From Aquisalimonas sp. 2447 (GTDB taxonomy: Bacteria > Pseudomonadota > Gammaproteobacteria > Nitrococcales > Aquisalimonadaceae), in assembly GCF_012044895.1 (NCBI RefSeq), contig NZ_CP050695.1, positions 1,828,501-1,892,500 of the forward strand: 64,000 nt of DNA, given 5' to 3'. The position numbers were made by a program, and so were the translations under genes. A model generated the notes under the pieces. It was not told where the DNA came from, did no database searches, and saw nothing but the letters and a program-made list of their open reading frames with translations. Below, one piece after another: positions 9,235 to 18,720 of this stretch (within the stretch, counting starts at the first letter, position 1; the number at the start of each line of letters is the position of its first letter).

Positions 9235-9903
9235 GTGCAAGAGACCGCAAGCAAGCGACAGCTACTCCAGCATCTGGCCACCGCGGCAAAAGGCCTGGGC
9301 CACGAATACCGGCTGGAGCTCCTGGAGCTGGTGGCCCAGGGTGAGCGCAGCGTCGAGGCGCTCACCCATCTCACCGGGCTGCCTCTGGGGACGGTGTCCC
9401 AACACCTCCAGCAGCTCCGCCGCGCCGGCCTGGTGACGACGCGCAAGGAAGGAAAGTACGTCTACTACTCTCTGTCCGATGATCGTGTCCTGGCTCTGCT
9501 CAATGCGCTGCGGGAGGTGGCCGAGGCGAACATCGCGGAGATGAAACACCTGCTCAGCGCCTATTACCGGGATGAACCCGCCCTGGAGCCGGTGCATGCC
9601 GACAACCTGCTCGCCCGCCTGCGGGATGACTCGGTCACCCTGCTGGACGTGCGCCCGCCGGAGGAGTTCGAGGCCGGCCACATCCCCGGGGCGCTGAACA
9701 TCCCCATCGAGGAACTGGAGCAGCGCCTGGGCGAACTCGACCAGGGCCGGGAAGTTTTCGCCTACTGCCGCGGGCCTTACTGCGCCCTGTCCGTGGAGGC
9801 GGTGCGGCTGCTACAGAGCCACGGCGTGCGGGCGGTACGGCTGCAAGAGGGGTATCCGGAATGGAAGCTCGGTATCACTGATGCCCAGGGCTCCTGGGAC
9901 TGA
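9235..9903 (+). CDS. ArsR-family regulator fused to a rhodanese domain (second copy)
   Basis: A 222-residue paralogue of the protein at 2847. The ArsR helix-turn-helix covers about residues 8-105 (TVSQHLQQLRRAGLVTTRKEG). The rhodanese domain covers about 125-215, with active-site loop CRGPYC (Cys178). The GTG at 9235 is chosen because GAGGAAG sits 4-10 bases upstream; a TTG further upstream lacks such a site. It is embedded in the operon it probably regulates, through the inverted repeat at 4824-4841. Two nearly equivalent regulators close together suggest cross-talk or heterodimers. Confidence 0.87.
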   Translation: MQETASKRQLLQHLATAAKGLGHEYRLELLELVAQGERSVEALTHLTGLPLGTVSQHLQQLRRAGLVTTRKEGKYVYYSLSDDRVLALLNALREVAEANIAEMKHLLSAYYRDEPALEPVHADNLLARLRDDSVTLLDVRPPEEFEAGHIPGALNIPIEELEQRLGELDQGREVFAYCRGPYCALSVEAVRLLQSHGVRAVRLQEGYPEWKLGITDAQGSWD

Positions 9904-9929
9904 CAAGCACCTTTCCGGAAGAGGCGCAT

Positions 9930-11093
9930 ATGAGCGGGCCTGTCTACCTGGATCACAACGCCACCACGCCAGTGGCGCCTGCGGTGGCCGACGCGATGGC
10001 AGAGGCATTACATTGTCTCTACGGCAATCCATCATCGGCGTACGCGCCGGGCCGTGAGGCGGCCCGACGCGTCGGCGTTGCCCGGCAGCAGGTGGCTGAC
10101 CTGGTGGGTGCATCGCCGAAGGAGCTGATCTTCACCGGCTGTGCCACCGAAGCCAACAACCTGGCGCTGCTGGGAGTAGCAGCCACCCGAGCCACACCGG
10201 GCCACTTGGTGATCAGTGCGGTGGAACATCCTGCCGTTGCTGAACCGGCCCGGCACCTGGAGAGCCAGGGGTGGCGGCTGACCGTCGTTTCTGTCGACAG
10301 CCGCGGGCAGATCTCTGCAGATGATGTAGTGGCAGCGGTCGCTGAGGACACCGTTCTGGTGTCCATCATGCTCGCCAACAACGAGGTCGGCACCCTGCAG
10401 CCGGTGCGCGAAATCGCGGGCCGGCTGCAGGGTCGCGGCGTACTAATGCATACGGATGCGGCCCAGGCCGTGGGCAAAATCCCCGTGCAGGTCGATGAGC
10501 TGGGCGTGGACTTCCTCACCCTGGCGGGGCACAAGTTCAGGGCAAGCAAGGGCGTGGGTGCCCTGTACGTCCGCACTGGGGCCCCAGTCCAGCGCATTCT
10601 CCACGGTGCCGGTCACGAGCAAGGCCTGCGCCCCGGCACGGAGAACGTGCCAGCCATCATTGGCCTGGGTGTTGCCGCGGAGCTTGCCGGGGAGCATCTG
10701 GCCAGTTCCCCGAATCGTCTCCAGGAGCGGCGAGACACGCTTCACCGCATGCTTGCCACGGGTGTGGCCGACCTGGCCCTGAACGGCCACCCTGACCAGC
10801 GTCTGCCCAATACCTTGAATGTCTCTTTCCCAGGCGTCACCGGCCAGGCACTTCTTGAGACCGTGGGCGATACGGTTTTCGCCTCCGTGGGATCAGCGTG
10901 TCATTCCGGCACTTCCGCCCCCAGTGGGGTACTAGGGGCCATGGGGCTGGATACGGCACGGGCAAGCGGCGCAGTGCGTCTCTCGGTGGGCTGGGACACC
11001 GCCGAGAACGAGCTGCAATGTGCGGCGGAAGCACTGGTTCGTGCCTGGCAGACACAACAGAGGTCCGAGAAAGGATCGGCATCCATTTACTGA
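9930..11093 (+). CDS. Cysteine desulfurase (NifS/IscS family)
   Basis: A 387-residue PLP enzyme. The N terminus has the family motif VYLDHNATTPV, the PLP-binding lysine lies in LAGHKF (Lys202), and the catalytic cysteine in GSACHSGTSAPSGVL (Cys324). It removes sulfur from cysteine as an enzyme persulfide. The active-site loop resembles group I NifS/IscS proteins. No iscU or other Fe-S genes are adjacent, so with DsrE and rhodanese neighbours it probably feeds a sulfur relay rather than general Fe-S assembly. It is the last gene of the operon and starts 26 bases after the previous stop. Confidence 0.92.
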   Translation: MSGPVYLDHNATTPVAPAVADAMAEALHCLYGNPSSAYAPGREAARRVGVARQQVADLVGASPKELIFTGCATEANNLALLGVAATRATPGHLVISAVEHPAVAEPARHLESQGWRLTVVSVDSRGQISADDVVAAVAEDTVLVSIMLANNEVGTLQPVREIAGRLQGRGVLMHTDAAQAVGKIPVQVDELGVDFLTLAGHKFRASKGVGALYVRTGAPVQRILHGAGHEQGLRPGTENVPAIIGLGVAAELAGEHLASSPNRLQERRDTLHRMLATGVADLALNGHPDQRLPNTLNVSFPGVTGQALLETVGDTVFASVGSACHSGTSAPSGVLGAMGLDTARASGAVRLSVGWDTAENELQCAAEALVRAWQTQQRSEKGSASIY

Positions 11094-11479
11094 GTCACTG
11101 CACTCGCCACTCACCACTCGTCGGCCGGCTGCATTGAGGAATGACGGACTGAACCGCATCTCGGGGTCGAGAGCCTCATCGTGTTAGCGACCCGGCCTGT
11201 AAAACCAGCAACGGGTCAAAGTGCCATGGTTCGATTCACCTCCACCGCCAAGGGCAATTCAGAGGTGTAAGTGCCGTTAATTTCCCGTACCCGAGAACCA
11301 TGGCACTAAGGAAGCAAGTAACGAACTGACCTCCAAAGCGGCCATTGGGCCACTCGGGTCGCACTGACCGCTTCGGGTCGAATAGCACCATCATGCGTCT
11401 CATGGGCTGTCGGTCGATGTCGGGCGGGAACCGGCCTACCCAACCTGAGCATCCGCGAGTGATTCGGGTGTTGGGCGCT
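11094..11479. other. Intergenic region without a supported gene
   Basis: No convincing coding frame. The short frames lack a ribosome binding site and family likeness. The stretch contains GGGTCAAAGTGCCATGGTTC and the repeated pattern CGACCCGAAGCGGTC/CGACCCGAGTGGCC (minus strand), which look like degenerate mobile-element or intergenic-repeat debris. It separates the cysteine desulfurase (plus) from yceI (minus), which converge here; no clear terminator hairpin with a U-run was found. Confidence 0.4.
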
Positions 11480-12118
11480 TCAGTCCTGCCGCCGTGCCTC
11501 GAACTCCAGGATGATATCCACCTCGTCACCCACCAGTTCGTCCTCCAGCGCGTAGGTCATGCCGTATTCGCTGCGCTTGATGGTGCCGCGCAGGGAGGCG
11601 CCGAGCACATAGGGCGGGCTGGAGAGAATACCGCCGCCGATGGGGTATTCCTCGATACGATTGATGGTGATGTCGAGTTCGATGTCGCGGGTGGTCCCGA
11701 GCAGCGTGAACTCACCGTACAGCGTTCCCGCATTGGGATCGTAATCGGTAGCCCGAAAGTGCATCTCCGGATACTCCTCGACGTGCAGAAAGTCTTCGTC
11801 CCGGACATGGTTGTCGCGCTCTTCGTGATTAGTGAAGACGCTGTCGCTCTGGATGGTGACCTCGCCTGAGTGCAGTTCATCGGCCTCCTCGTCGTAGACG
11901 AATTCGCCCTCGGCATTGAGGAACATGCCGAATTGCTGCGCATAGCCCGCATGCGATACCTCGAACGCGATCGAGAAGTGCTCATCGTCAATGACCCAGT
12001 GATCGCCGTCGCCGGAGGCACTGAGCGGTATCAGTGTCAGGGCGGCAAGGACCGTGGTGGGAACTGCGGCGGCCGCGGCGAGACGGGTGCGACGGCGGTA
12101 TCCAGAAAGTGTGAGCAT
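11480..12118 (-). CDS. YceI-family periplasmic protein
   Basis: A 212-residue secreted protein. An N-terminal signal (basic RRRTRLAAAAAV, hydrophobic stretch, then PLSASGDG) precedes the YceI lipocalin-like domain, seen in WVIDDEHFSIAFEVSHAG, FLHVEEYPEMHFRATDYD and the terminal DEVDIILEFEARRQ. YceI proteins bind long isoprenoid or amphipathic ligands. The ATG at 12118 is preceded by GGAGG, and the residues upstream in frame do not fit a signal peptide. An FNR/CRP-like palindrome lies about 110 bases upstream. Confidence 0.85.
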   Translation of the reverse strand: MLTLSGYRRRTRLAAAAAVPTTVLAALTLIPLSASGDGDHWVIDDEHFSIAFEVSHAGYAQQFGMFLNAEGEFVYDEEADELHSGEVTIQSDSVFTNHEERDNHVRDEDFLHVEEYPEMHFRATDYDPNAGTLYGEFTLLGTTRDIELDITINRIEEYPIGGGILSSPPYVLGASLRGTIKRSEYGMTYALEDELVGDEVDIILEFEARRQD

Positions 12119-12834
12119 TGTCGACCTCCGGGGCGATTTCGGTGACGGTTGCAGGCGTGGCCAGCAGCCAGCGGACATCGGTGGCGAATGCGGGGCCGGT
12201 GATCGGTGTGAGACAGAATATCATTGCCGTGATCTGGATCACGCAGACCGCCTTGCGGCACAAGCTCAGCGGCAGCGGCTATTACAGTGCGGGCGCGACC
12301 AAGGCCGCCGGCGACAAAGCAATAGCGCATCCGACCGATAAGCAGCATCCAGGCTCCGACATTGTCGAGCGGGGTGGCTGATTCGCCCCCTAAGGGTGAT
12401 GTGGAACTCTGTCGCTCGGCGACCCACAGCGGTCAGTGGAACGCGTCGTTACCGATGGCCGCTATGGGTTCTACACTAGGTAGAATCATGAGATCGGTAG
12501 TTTTCGAAATACCGCATATCTAACGTCAACTATCGTGGCCGGTCAGAATCATTGTCGTCGTATAACCGCATTCAATTTGCGTTAGCAGTGTGAGGACAAA
12601 GGAATTGGGGGGCCGTTCGAGAGCGGGCGCGACCACGACGCATTGACGAACTATGCTGCATAAAGGGCATGCTTCGGGGGCTTCGTCGGTCTTCGTCAGC
12701 GCCCAGTCAACTGCTATCGGTGGAACAGTCAAGGCGGCACTTCGAGGTGGGAGAGTGGGTTCCTGCATGCCTGAGTCGGTGCCATGTGAGCCAAGAGACA
12801 CCGTAGTGGTTGTGCGCTGGTGTGTATCGGCGGT
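12119..12834. other. 716-bp intergenic region; no supported gene
   Basis: The region between the yceI start and the stop of the large GGDEF-EAL gene. Apart from the palindrome at 12228-12243 no gene, RNA or repeat is convincing. Short frames on both strands lack ribosome binding sites and recognisable content. Several AT-richer stretches near 12480-12560 could hold promoters, but no gene starts there. Confidence 0.4.
12228..12243. promoter_or_regulatory. FNR/CRP-like palindrome upstream of yceI
   Basis: CGTGATC-TG-GATCACG is a perfect 7-bp inverted repeat. Its core GTGAT-N4-ATCAC resembles the FNR consensus TTGAT-N4-ATCAA and also the CRP half-site TGTGA. It lies 110-125 bases before the yceI ATG on the minus strand, a reasonable distance for an activator with a leader. 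Which regulator binds is not decidable from sequence. Confidence 0.4.
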
Positions 12835-15591
12835 TCAATCCCGGTGCGCCAGCAGGTAGTCCTCGGCGTCGGGAGCCGGCAGGGGGTAGGCGAGATAAAA
12901 GCCCTGCGCACCGTGGCATCCCCAGGCAGACAGGCGGTGGCATTGCTCCGCAGTCTCTACGCCCTCCGCGATGGTGCTGAGCCCCAGGCGAATCGCCATG
13001 GTCAGGATCGCCTCGACCACGTCGGCAGAATCGTGGCCGTCGCCTAGCCCCTGAACAAAGGAGCGATCGATCTTGATTGTCTGTAGAGGAAGCTGGGTGA
13101 GATAGGCCAGCGAGGAATATCCGGTTCCGAAATCGTCCAGCGCAATGCTGATGCCGTGTTGCTGGAGAAGGCGGAGCTTGGCAGTGGTATCCGCCATGTG
13201 CCGCACAACCACACCCTCGGTGATTTCCAGATTGAGTCGCTCGCCGGGAACGCCGTAATGGCCGAGGAGTTGCGTTGTTCGCTGGACGAAGTCGGCTTGC
13301 GCAAACTGTGGCGGACTGACGTTGACGCTGATCTGCTGGCCCGGTTGCATCAAGCCGATGTCGATCCAGCGCCGCACAGTCCGTAGTGCCTGGTTCATGA
13401 CCAGGTTCCCCAGGTCGATGATCTGTCCGGTCTGCTCGGCAACCGGGATGAACTCCGCCGGGGAAATCATTCCGCGGGTGGGATGCTCCCAACGCAGCAG
13501 TGCCTCGAAGCCCAGGATTTCCTGCCCTGGCAAAGCCAGGATGGGCTGGTAGCTGAGGTGAAGCTCCTCCATATCCAGTGCGCGTTGCAGGTCCTGCTCC
13601 AGGTCGAGTCGGCGACGTACGTTCTCCCGCATGGCTGGATCGTAGAAGCGCACGACGCCTCGACCGACGCGCTTGCCTGCATACATGGCCGTATCAGCCT
13701 GCCTGAGAACGTCCATGGGGTCAGCGGTGCTGTTGTACGGGAACCCCGTGATGCCGATGCTCAACGTTACGTGGAGGCGATGGCCGTGGGCTTCGATTGG
13801 GACGACCAGCATGTCCAGGAGTTCACTGGCAACGCGCTGAGCTGCTAGTGCCGCGGCCTCCTGATCGTCGCCGAGGTCACCAAGGAGCATGACAAACTCG
13901 TCGCCGCCGATTCGGGCCAGCGTGTCTTCGGCGCGGAGGCGGCCGGACAGGCGTCGCGCCAAGGCCTTGAGAAGCGCGTCGCCGACGGCATGCCCGAGGG
14001 AGTCGTTGATGGCCTTGAACTCGTCCATGTCCATGTAGAGCAGGGCACCGAAACGACCCTGGCGAAGGGCACGCCTGTAATCCATCTCCAGATGGTCGAG
14101 CAGCAGGGTACGGTTCGCCAGGCCCGTGAGCGCGTCCTGGTATGCCAGCTCCCGGATCTTCTCCTCGGACTCCTTCTCGTGACTAATATTCCGGGCAATG
14201 GTGGAGAAGTGCGTGACTTCACCCTGGTCGTCACAGTGAGCGATGATCACCTGTGAGAAGGGGATGCAGCGCCCTTCGCTGTCCACGAATTCCGTCTCCC
14301 CTCCCCAGGTACCCTGCGTTTCGGCGGCTTTGAGTCCCTGAGCCACCTTGCGGCGGCCTTCGCCCGTATGGCAGTCGGGTATGCGCCCCAGGTCCTGCTC
14401 CTGATTCAGAAACCGCCGGGCCGCCGGGTTATGGTAGAGAATACGCCCCTGCGGGTCCGAGATCCCGACAAAGTCCGGCGTTGCCTCAAGGATTTCGACC
14501 AGTCGGCGTCGCTCCTGATGGTGATCGAAGTTGTCCAGCGAAAAGGAGGCATCCATTACCAGTTCGTCGAGCAGATGGAGCAAATCGGAGGTGAAGTAGT
14601 CTTCCTCGTCGGAATAGACGTTGAGGCTGGCAACGACCTCGCCACCGCGGAACACGGGAAAGGCCGCGGAGCTGCGGAGCCCCGCCTCATGGGCGGCCTG
14701 CTGCCATGGGCCCATGGACGGGTCGGTTTGCATGGCATGGACGACCATGCGCCGTTTCTCGCGCATTGCTGTGCCGGTCGGCCCCTGCCCCTCACGCAGA
14801 CGGCCATCAACGCAGATCCGAACGTGGTGGAGGTAATCGCGGGCTGCACCACGGGATGCGACTGGACGGATCCAGCCGGCCTCGTCCGGCATGCCGATCC
14901 AGGCAAGTTGCAGGTGGCCGTAATCCACGGCGACCCGGCAGAGCTGCTCGAACAGCTCCTCTGGCGCCGGCGCTTTCAGTACCACGAGCTGGTTAAACTC
15001 CGATAGCGCCGCGTAGAGATTTCTTTGCCGCCGCAGTGCCTTCTCTGTGGGCGATTCCCCGCTGACGTCCAGTAGTGACAGTGCGACCCCCGCAAGCTTT
15101 CGCTGGCGGCCATGCACCGGACGTGCAGTCACCAGCAGTTGCCCGCATTGCGGTGCCGGCGTCTCGCCCACGCACAGGGTTTGCTCGGCGACAATGCGGC
15201 TGCCCTTGAGCGCCCGCGCTAGGGGGTGCTCGATCTCCGACACAACTGTTGCGCAGTCGCGCTGGTACAGGGGCATTCGGGCGTAAGCCGATTCGCCCAG
15301 TGGTGTTTCCTCCCAACCGAACAGGTCTCTGGCTCGCGGGTTCGCGTGGATGATCCTGGCCTGAGCGTCACAGACGACAACCCCGTGTTCCACGATGTCC
15401 AGGACGCCGGGGTCAATGGAAGGTGAGCTTGCGTCCCGATTCTGGCGATGCGGGCGCAGCGTCCACTCGACACCCTCGTCGCCATGCCCTTCCTGACGGG
15501 TGATTCCGAATCCGGCCGCCTCGAGGCGGTGCCTGATTTCGTCGAGGTCATGTTGGGCCTCATCGTCGAGGCGAATCACAAGCTGGGGCAT
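12835..15591 (-). CDS. PAS-GAF-PAS-GGDEF-EAL c-di-GMP sensor protein
   Basis: A 918-residue protein without clear membrane segments. Order: N-terminal region 1-55, PAS about 60-180, GAF about 200-355, PAS about 365-475, GGDEF about 485-645 (IGGDEFVML, residues 561-569, with the inhibitory RxxD site five residues before it), EAL about 665-915 (FEALLRWEH, DDFGTGYSSLAY). Both catalytic signatures are intact, so it could make and degrade c-di-GMP. The ATG at 15591 (MPQLVIRL) is chosen; an in-frame TTG seven codons upstream is the other candidate, and the ribosome binding site (GGAGG or GAGAG) fits neither ideally. It is transcribed away from the next three c-di-GMP genes. Confidence 0.9.
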   Translation of the reverse strand: MPQLVIRLDDEAQHDLDEIRHRLEAAGFGITRQEGHGDEGVEWTLRPHRQNRDASSPSIDPGVLDIVEHGVVVCDAQARIIHANPRARDLFGWEETPLGESAYARMPLYQRDCATVVSEIEHPLARALKGSRIVAEQTLCVGETPAPQCGQLLVTARPVHGRQRKLAGVALSLLDVSGESPTEKALRRQRNLYAALSEFNQLVVLKAPAPEELFEQLCRVAVDYGHLQLAWIGMPDEAGWIRPVASRGAARDYLHHVRICVDGRLREGQGPTGTAMREKRRMVVHAMQTDPSMGPWQQAAHEAGLRSSAAFPVFRGGEVVASLNVYSDEEDYFTSDLLHLLDELVMDASFSLDNFDHHQERRRLVEILEATPDFVGISDPQGRILYHNPAARRFLNQEQDLGRIPDCHTGEGRRKVAQGLKAAETQGTWGGETEFVDSEGRCIPFSQVIIAHCDDQGEVTHFSTIARNISHEKESEEKIRELAYQDALTGLANRTLLLDHLEMDYRRALRQGRFGALLYMDMDEFKAINDSLGHAVGDALLKALARRLSGRLRAEDTLARIGGDEFVMLLGDLGDDQEAAALAAQRVASELLDMLVVPIEAHGHRLHVTLSIGITGFPYNSTADPMDVLRQADTAMYAGKRVGRGVVRFYDPAMRENVRRRLDLEQDLQRALDMEELHLSYQPILALPGQEILGFEALLRWEHPTRGMISPAEFIPVAEQTGQIIDLGNLVMNQALRTVRRWIDIGLMQPGQQISVNVSPPQFAQADFVQRTTQLLGHYGVPGERLNLEITEGVVVRHMADTTAKLRLLQQHGISIALDDFGTGYSSLAYLTQLPLQTIKIDRSFVQGLGDGHDSADVVEAILTMAIRLGLSTIAEGVETAEQCHRLSAWGCHGAQGFYLAYPLPAPDAEDYLLAHRD

Positions 15592-16062
15592 GACGTGCTC
15601 TCGTACCTCCAACAGGTCGGGAAGTCGCAGTCGTTAGTCACTGGGATGTCACAGCGCGCCGCGCTCCACTGTCTGCAATGAGCGACACCGGGTCAGCGTA
15701 TCAACGGGTTATGCGCGGGGATTGATTCGAATCAAGTAATAGCCAAAATAGAGTACCACTTAAAGGGTACTCGCTTCGCGTTAGAGGATGAAGGGCCCTC
15801 GCAAGAATATGAACGCAGCCTATCGTCCGGTTGAAGACTCATGCCGACGCTTTGGAGAAGCAGCGCGTCATTCCGGTACGTTGTGTTCGGCCATTACGAA
15901 CCGGCGTCGTGGACTGCGGGTGTAGCTGGGCAGACTGCGACTCCGACCAATTGGCTAGCACGAGATGCAGGGAGAGGGACGGATCCGTGTACAATCTCAG
16001 CGCCAAACAGCCGCAGGGGCAGCGCGGAAAGTGTGCCGTTGCATGAAGAGCGAGATCCGATA
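15592..16062. other. Divergent intergenic region between two c-di-GMP genes
   Basis: About 470 bp separate the start of the minus-strand GGDEF-EAL gene from the plus-strand PAS-GGDEF gene. It should carry both promoters. AT-rich stretches (for example AATAGAGTACCACTTAAAGG near 15747) are present, but no hexamer pair is convincing enough to name. An open frame upstream of 16063 exists, but it lacks a ribosome binding site and family likeness. Confidence 0.35.
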
Positions 16063-17025
16063 ATGAGCGCCGGACTCGATTCAAGCGTCTCGGAGGCCTA
16101 TCAACCGTTCACGACGGACTTGATGAGCGGGCTGATCGACAGCCTTGGTGACGCCCTGATCGGCATTAACGCCGAGCAACAGATTGTCCTGTTCAATCGA
16201 GGAGCCGAGGAGTTGTTCGACTACTGCGCCCCCGACGTGCTCGGCCGGCAGTTGGATATCTTGCTGCCACCGGACAACCGCGCAGCCCACGAAGCCCACC
16301 TCGAGACATTCGCGAAGGAAGGTGTCCGTACGCGTCGCATGGGCCACCGGCGGTCGATCCGTGCCAGGCGCGCAGACGGGACTGAGTTTCCCGCTGGTGC
16401 CACCATCAGCGTGGCCGACCTGGATTGCGGGAGAATCTTTTTCGCCGCCGTGCGTGACATCACGCACCATGTGGAGACGCGGAATCACCTCGCGGAATCG
16501 CTGAATGAGCACCAGCGCCTGGCCCGGCTTGACCCTCTGACCGATGTGCTCAATGGACGGGTGTTCAAGAAAGCCATTGAGCAGAGCATCAAAGAACTCC
16601 GGGAAAACGGTGTGCCGTTTACGCTGGTGTTCATCGACGCAGACCGATTCAAGGAAGCGAATGACGTGCATGGTCACGTCTTCGGAGACGAATTGTTGAA
16701 AACCGTTGCGGCCCGTCTGAGCAGCGGTTTCCGCAGCACGGACGTTGTCGCCCGGGTGGGTGGCGACGAATTCGGTGTCCTCATGCCCGACTGCACGGCG
16801 GAGATCGCCCGCACCCGTATCCCCAAGCTGCGCACCGCACTGCTTGCTGACATGCAGGCCATGGGGGCTTCGGTGACGTTCAGTATTGGCGTACTGAACT
16901 GCATTCAGCCCCCAGAGTCCGTCGGAGCGTGCCTGCACGCGGTGGACTCGCTCATGTACAGCATCAAGTATTCCACTGGCGACGGCATCGCTTGGGGGGA
17001 GCTGGACGGCGTTCAGCAAGTATAG
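16063..17025 (+). CDS. PAS-GGDEF diguanylate cyclase
   Basis: A 320-residue soluble protein. A PAS domain at about 18-140 (IDSLGDALIGINAEQQIVLF, DGTEFPAGATIS) is joined to GGDEF at about 155-315. The active loop VGGDEFGVLM is intact and preceded by RSTD, the product-inhibition site. The ATG at 16063 is preceded by the purine-rich GAAGAGCGAG. The usual DPLTGLxNR stretch reads DPLTDVLNGR, a minor deviation. It is the first of three plus-strand c-di-GMP genes. A 304-bp gap with no gene follows. Confidence 0.87.
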   Translation: MSAGLDSSVSEAYQPFTTDLMSGLIDSLGDALIGINAEQQIVLFNRGAEELFDYCAPDVLGRQLDILLPPDNRAAHEAHLETFAKEGVRTRRMGHRRSIRARRADGTEFPAGATISVADLDCGRIFFAAVRDITHHVETRNHLAESLNEHQRLARLDPLTDVLNGRVFKKAIEQSIKELRENGVPFTLVFIDADRFKEANDVHGHVFGDELLKTVAARLSSGFRSTDVVARVGGDEFGVLMPDCTAEIARTRIPKLRTALLADMQAMGASVTFSIGVLNCIQPPESVGACLHAVDSLMYSIKYSTGDGIAWGELDGVQQV

Positions 17026-17329
17026 GGGTGCAGCCGTCCAGAACAGGGCGCAGCACGTGCACGATCTTCGAGTGGGCCATAGTCTTCCGGGCGTCCAGCG
17101 CTGCAATCGCTGTATGCCGCCGGCTGAACTCCCCTTAACCATCCAGTAACTGACGCGGTGCGACGGGGTGGCAAAACCATCGGTCGAGTCGTAGACTTCC
17201 CTCCTCGCAGAGTCCGGAAGATTCGTGGGTCCATTCTGCTTACCACGACGCAATTGCACGGCCCCGCCTTCTTGTCCGGCACAATGTCCAGCTCCTACCC
17301 CCCCGCCGGGGGAATGAAGAATTTGCCGT

Positions 17330-18598
17330 ATGGATCAGGAATTCCACCAGCACCTTGCGGTGCTACTCGTCGAAGACACGCCAAGGGATGCGCAGTTCGT
17401 CACGGATCTCCTGCAGGACGTCGAGGACACCGCGTTCGCGGTGACACGTTGCCGTCGAGTGCAGGAGGCTCTCGAGCGCGTGCGGACGGAGTCCTTCGAT
17501 GTAGTACTGCTTGACCTCGGCCCGCCCGATTCGGATGTTCTGGACGTGGTTCGGCAATTCCGGGACGGGGGAGGGGCCCGCTTGCCTCTGGTCGTCATGA
17601 CCGGTCAACGCCGTCGCGGACTCGGGCAAGAGGTGCTGCAGCTAGGCGCGCAGGACTACCTCCCGAAGGACGACCTGGCACCGGCCATGCTGGAGCGGGT
17701 CCTGCTCTACGCCGTGGAGCGACACCGGACGCAGCGGCGACTGGAACTGCTGTCCGCCGCCTTCAACAGTGGCCAGGGCGTATTCATTACGGATAACCGG
17801 CCGCGCATCATCGAGGTCAACAGAGCCTTCACGGAGATCACCGGCTATCACGCCGAGGAGGTCGTGGGCTGCAATCCGCGGGTTCTCTCCTCCGGTCATC
17901 ATGACGAGGTTTTCTACCAGGCCCTCTGGGAGCGTGTACACCGCGACGGCCAGTGGGCCGGCGAGATCTGGAACCGCCGCCGCGACGGCGAGATCTATCC
18001 GCAGTGGGAATCAATCAGCGCGGTTTCCGATGTCAGCGGTGAAGAGACCCACTACGTCTCCGTCTTCCACGACATCAGCGAACAGAAGCGGCTAGAAACG
18101 GAACTCGAGCGCCTCGCGAGCCGCGATCGCTTGACCAACGCCTACAATCGGCATCGCTTCTACGAGTATCTCGACCAAGCCATGATCGTCTACAAGCGGC
18201 ACGGAACGTCCTTTGCGTTGGTGATGTTCGACCTGGACCACTTCAAGCATGTAAACGATCGCTGGGGCCACCCGGTCGGGGATGCGGTCCTGCGAGAAGT
18301 GGTCCATCGGTGCAACGCGACGCTGCGCGACACGGACTTCCTGAGCCGCTGGGGCGGAGAGGAGTTTCTGGTCCTCGCCAACCATGCGGACGAGGATGCT
18401 GCTGCCGTGCTGGCCGAGCGCCTCCGCGAGGTGGTGGCCGCGACGCCGTTCCCGACCGTCGGGCCGGTCACAATCAGCGCTGGAGTTGTGGTGGTTCATC
18501 CGGAGGAGCGTATTGAAAAGCTTCAGGAACGGGTCGACCGCGCTCTTTACACGGCGAAGGCAGCAGGCCGGAACTGCGTGCGGCTCGCCACCGACTGA
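17330..18598 (+). CDS. Response regulator: REC-PAS-GGDEF diguanylate cyclase
   Basis: A 422-residue protein. The receiver domain at about 8-125 has the acidic pocket (LLVEDTPRDA), the phospho-acceptor aspartate in VVLLDLGPPDSD and the conserved lysine in LPKDD. A PAS domain covers about 140-255 and GGDEF about 260-420, with the active motif GGEEFLVL and an RDTD inhibition site. It should be a phosphorylation-controlled cyclase. No histidine kinase is adjacent, so its partner is elsewhere. Confidence 0.9.
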   Translation: MDQEFHQHLAVLLVEDTPRDAQFVTDLLQDVEDTAFAVTRCRRVQEALERVRTESFDVVLLDLGPPDSDVLDVVRQFRDGGGARLPLVVMTGQRRRGLGQEVLQLGAQDYLPKDDLAPAMLERVLLYAVERHRTQRRLELLSAAFNSGQGVFITDNRPRIIEVNRAFTEITGYHAEEVVGCNPRVLSSGHHDEVFYQALWERVHRDGQWAGEIWNRRRDGEIYPQWESISAVSDVSGEETHYVSVFHDISEQKRLETELERLASRDRLTNAYNRHRFYEYLDQAMIVYKRHGTSFALVMFDLDHFKHVNDRWGHPVGDAVLREVVHRCNATLRDTDFLSRWGGEEFLVLANHADEDAAAVLAERLREVVAATPFPTVGPVTISAGVVVVHPEERIEKLQERVDRALYTAKAAGRNCVRLATD

Positions 18599-18720
18599 GG
18601 GTTGCCGTTCCCGCGGTTGTTCAAGCGTACTCTGTGAACCCGCGCTTGCCGTTGCCCCGCCCCCAGTCCATGGCCTGGTATCGGGTTAACCCGTAAGGGA
18701 CTCGGTCTGCTCTTGCTTTG

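Noticed and set aside
12826-12845. tRNA T-arm-like GGTTCAATCCCGG
   Set aside because: No matching acceptor or D/anticodon arms upstream, and the stretch is the end of the GGDEF-EAL coding sequence.
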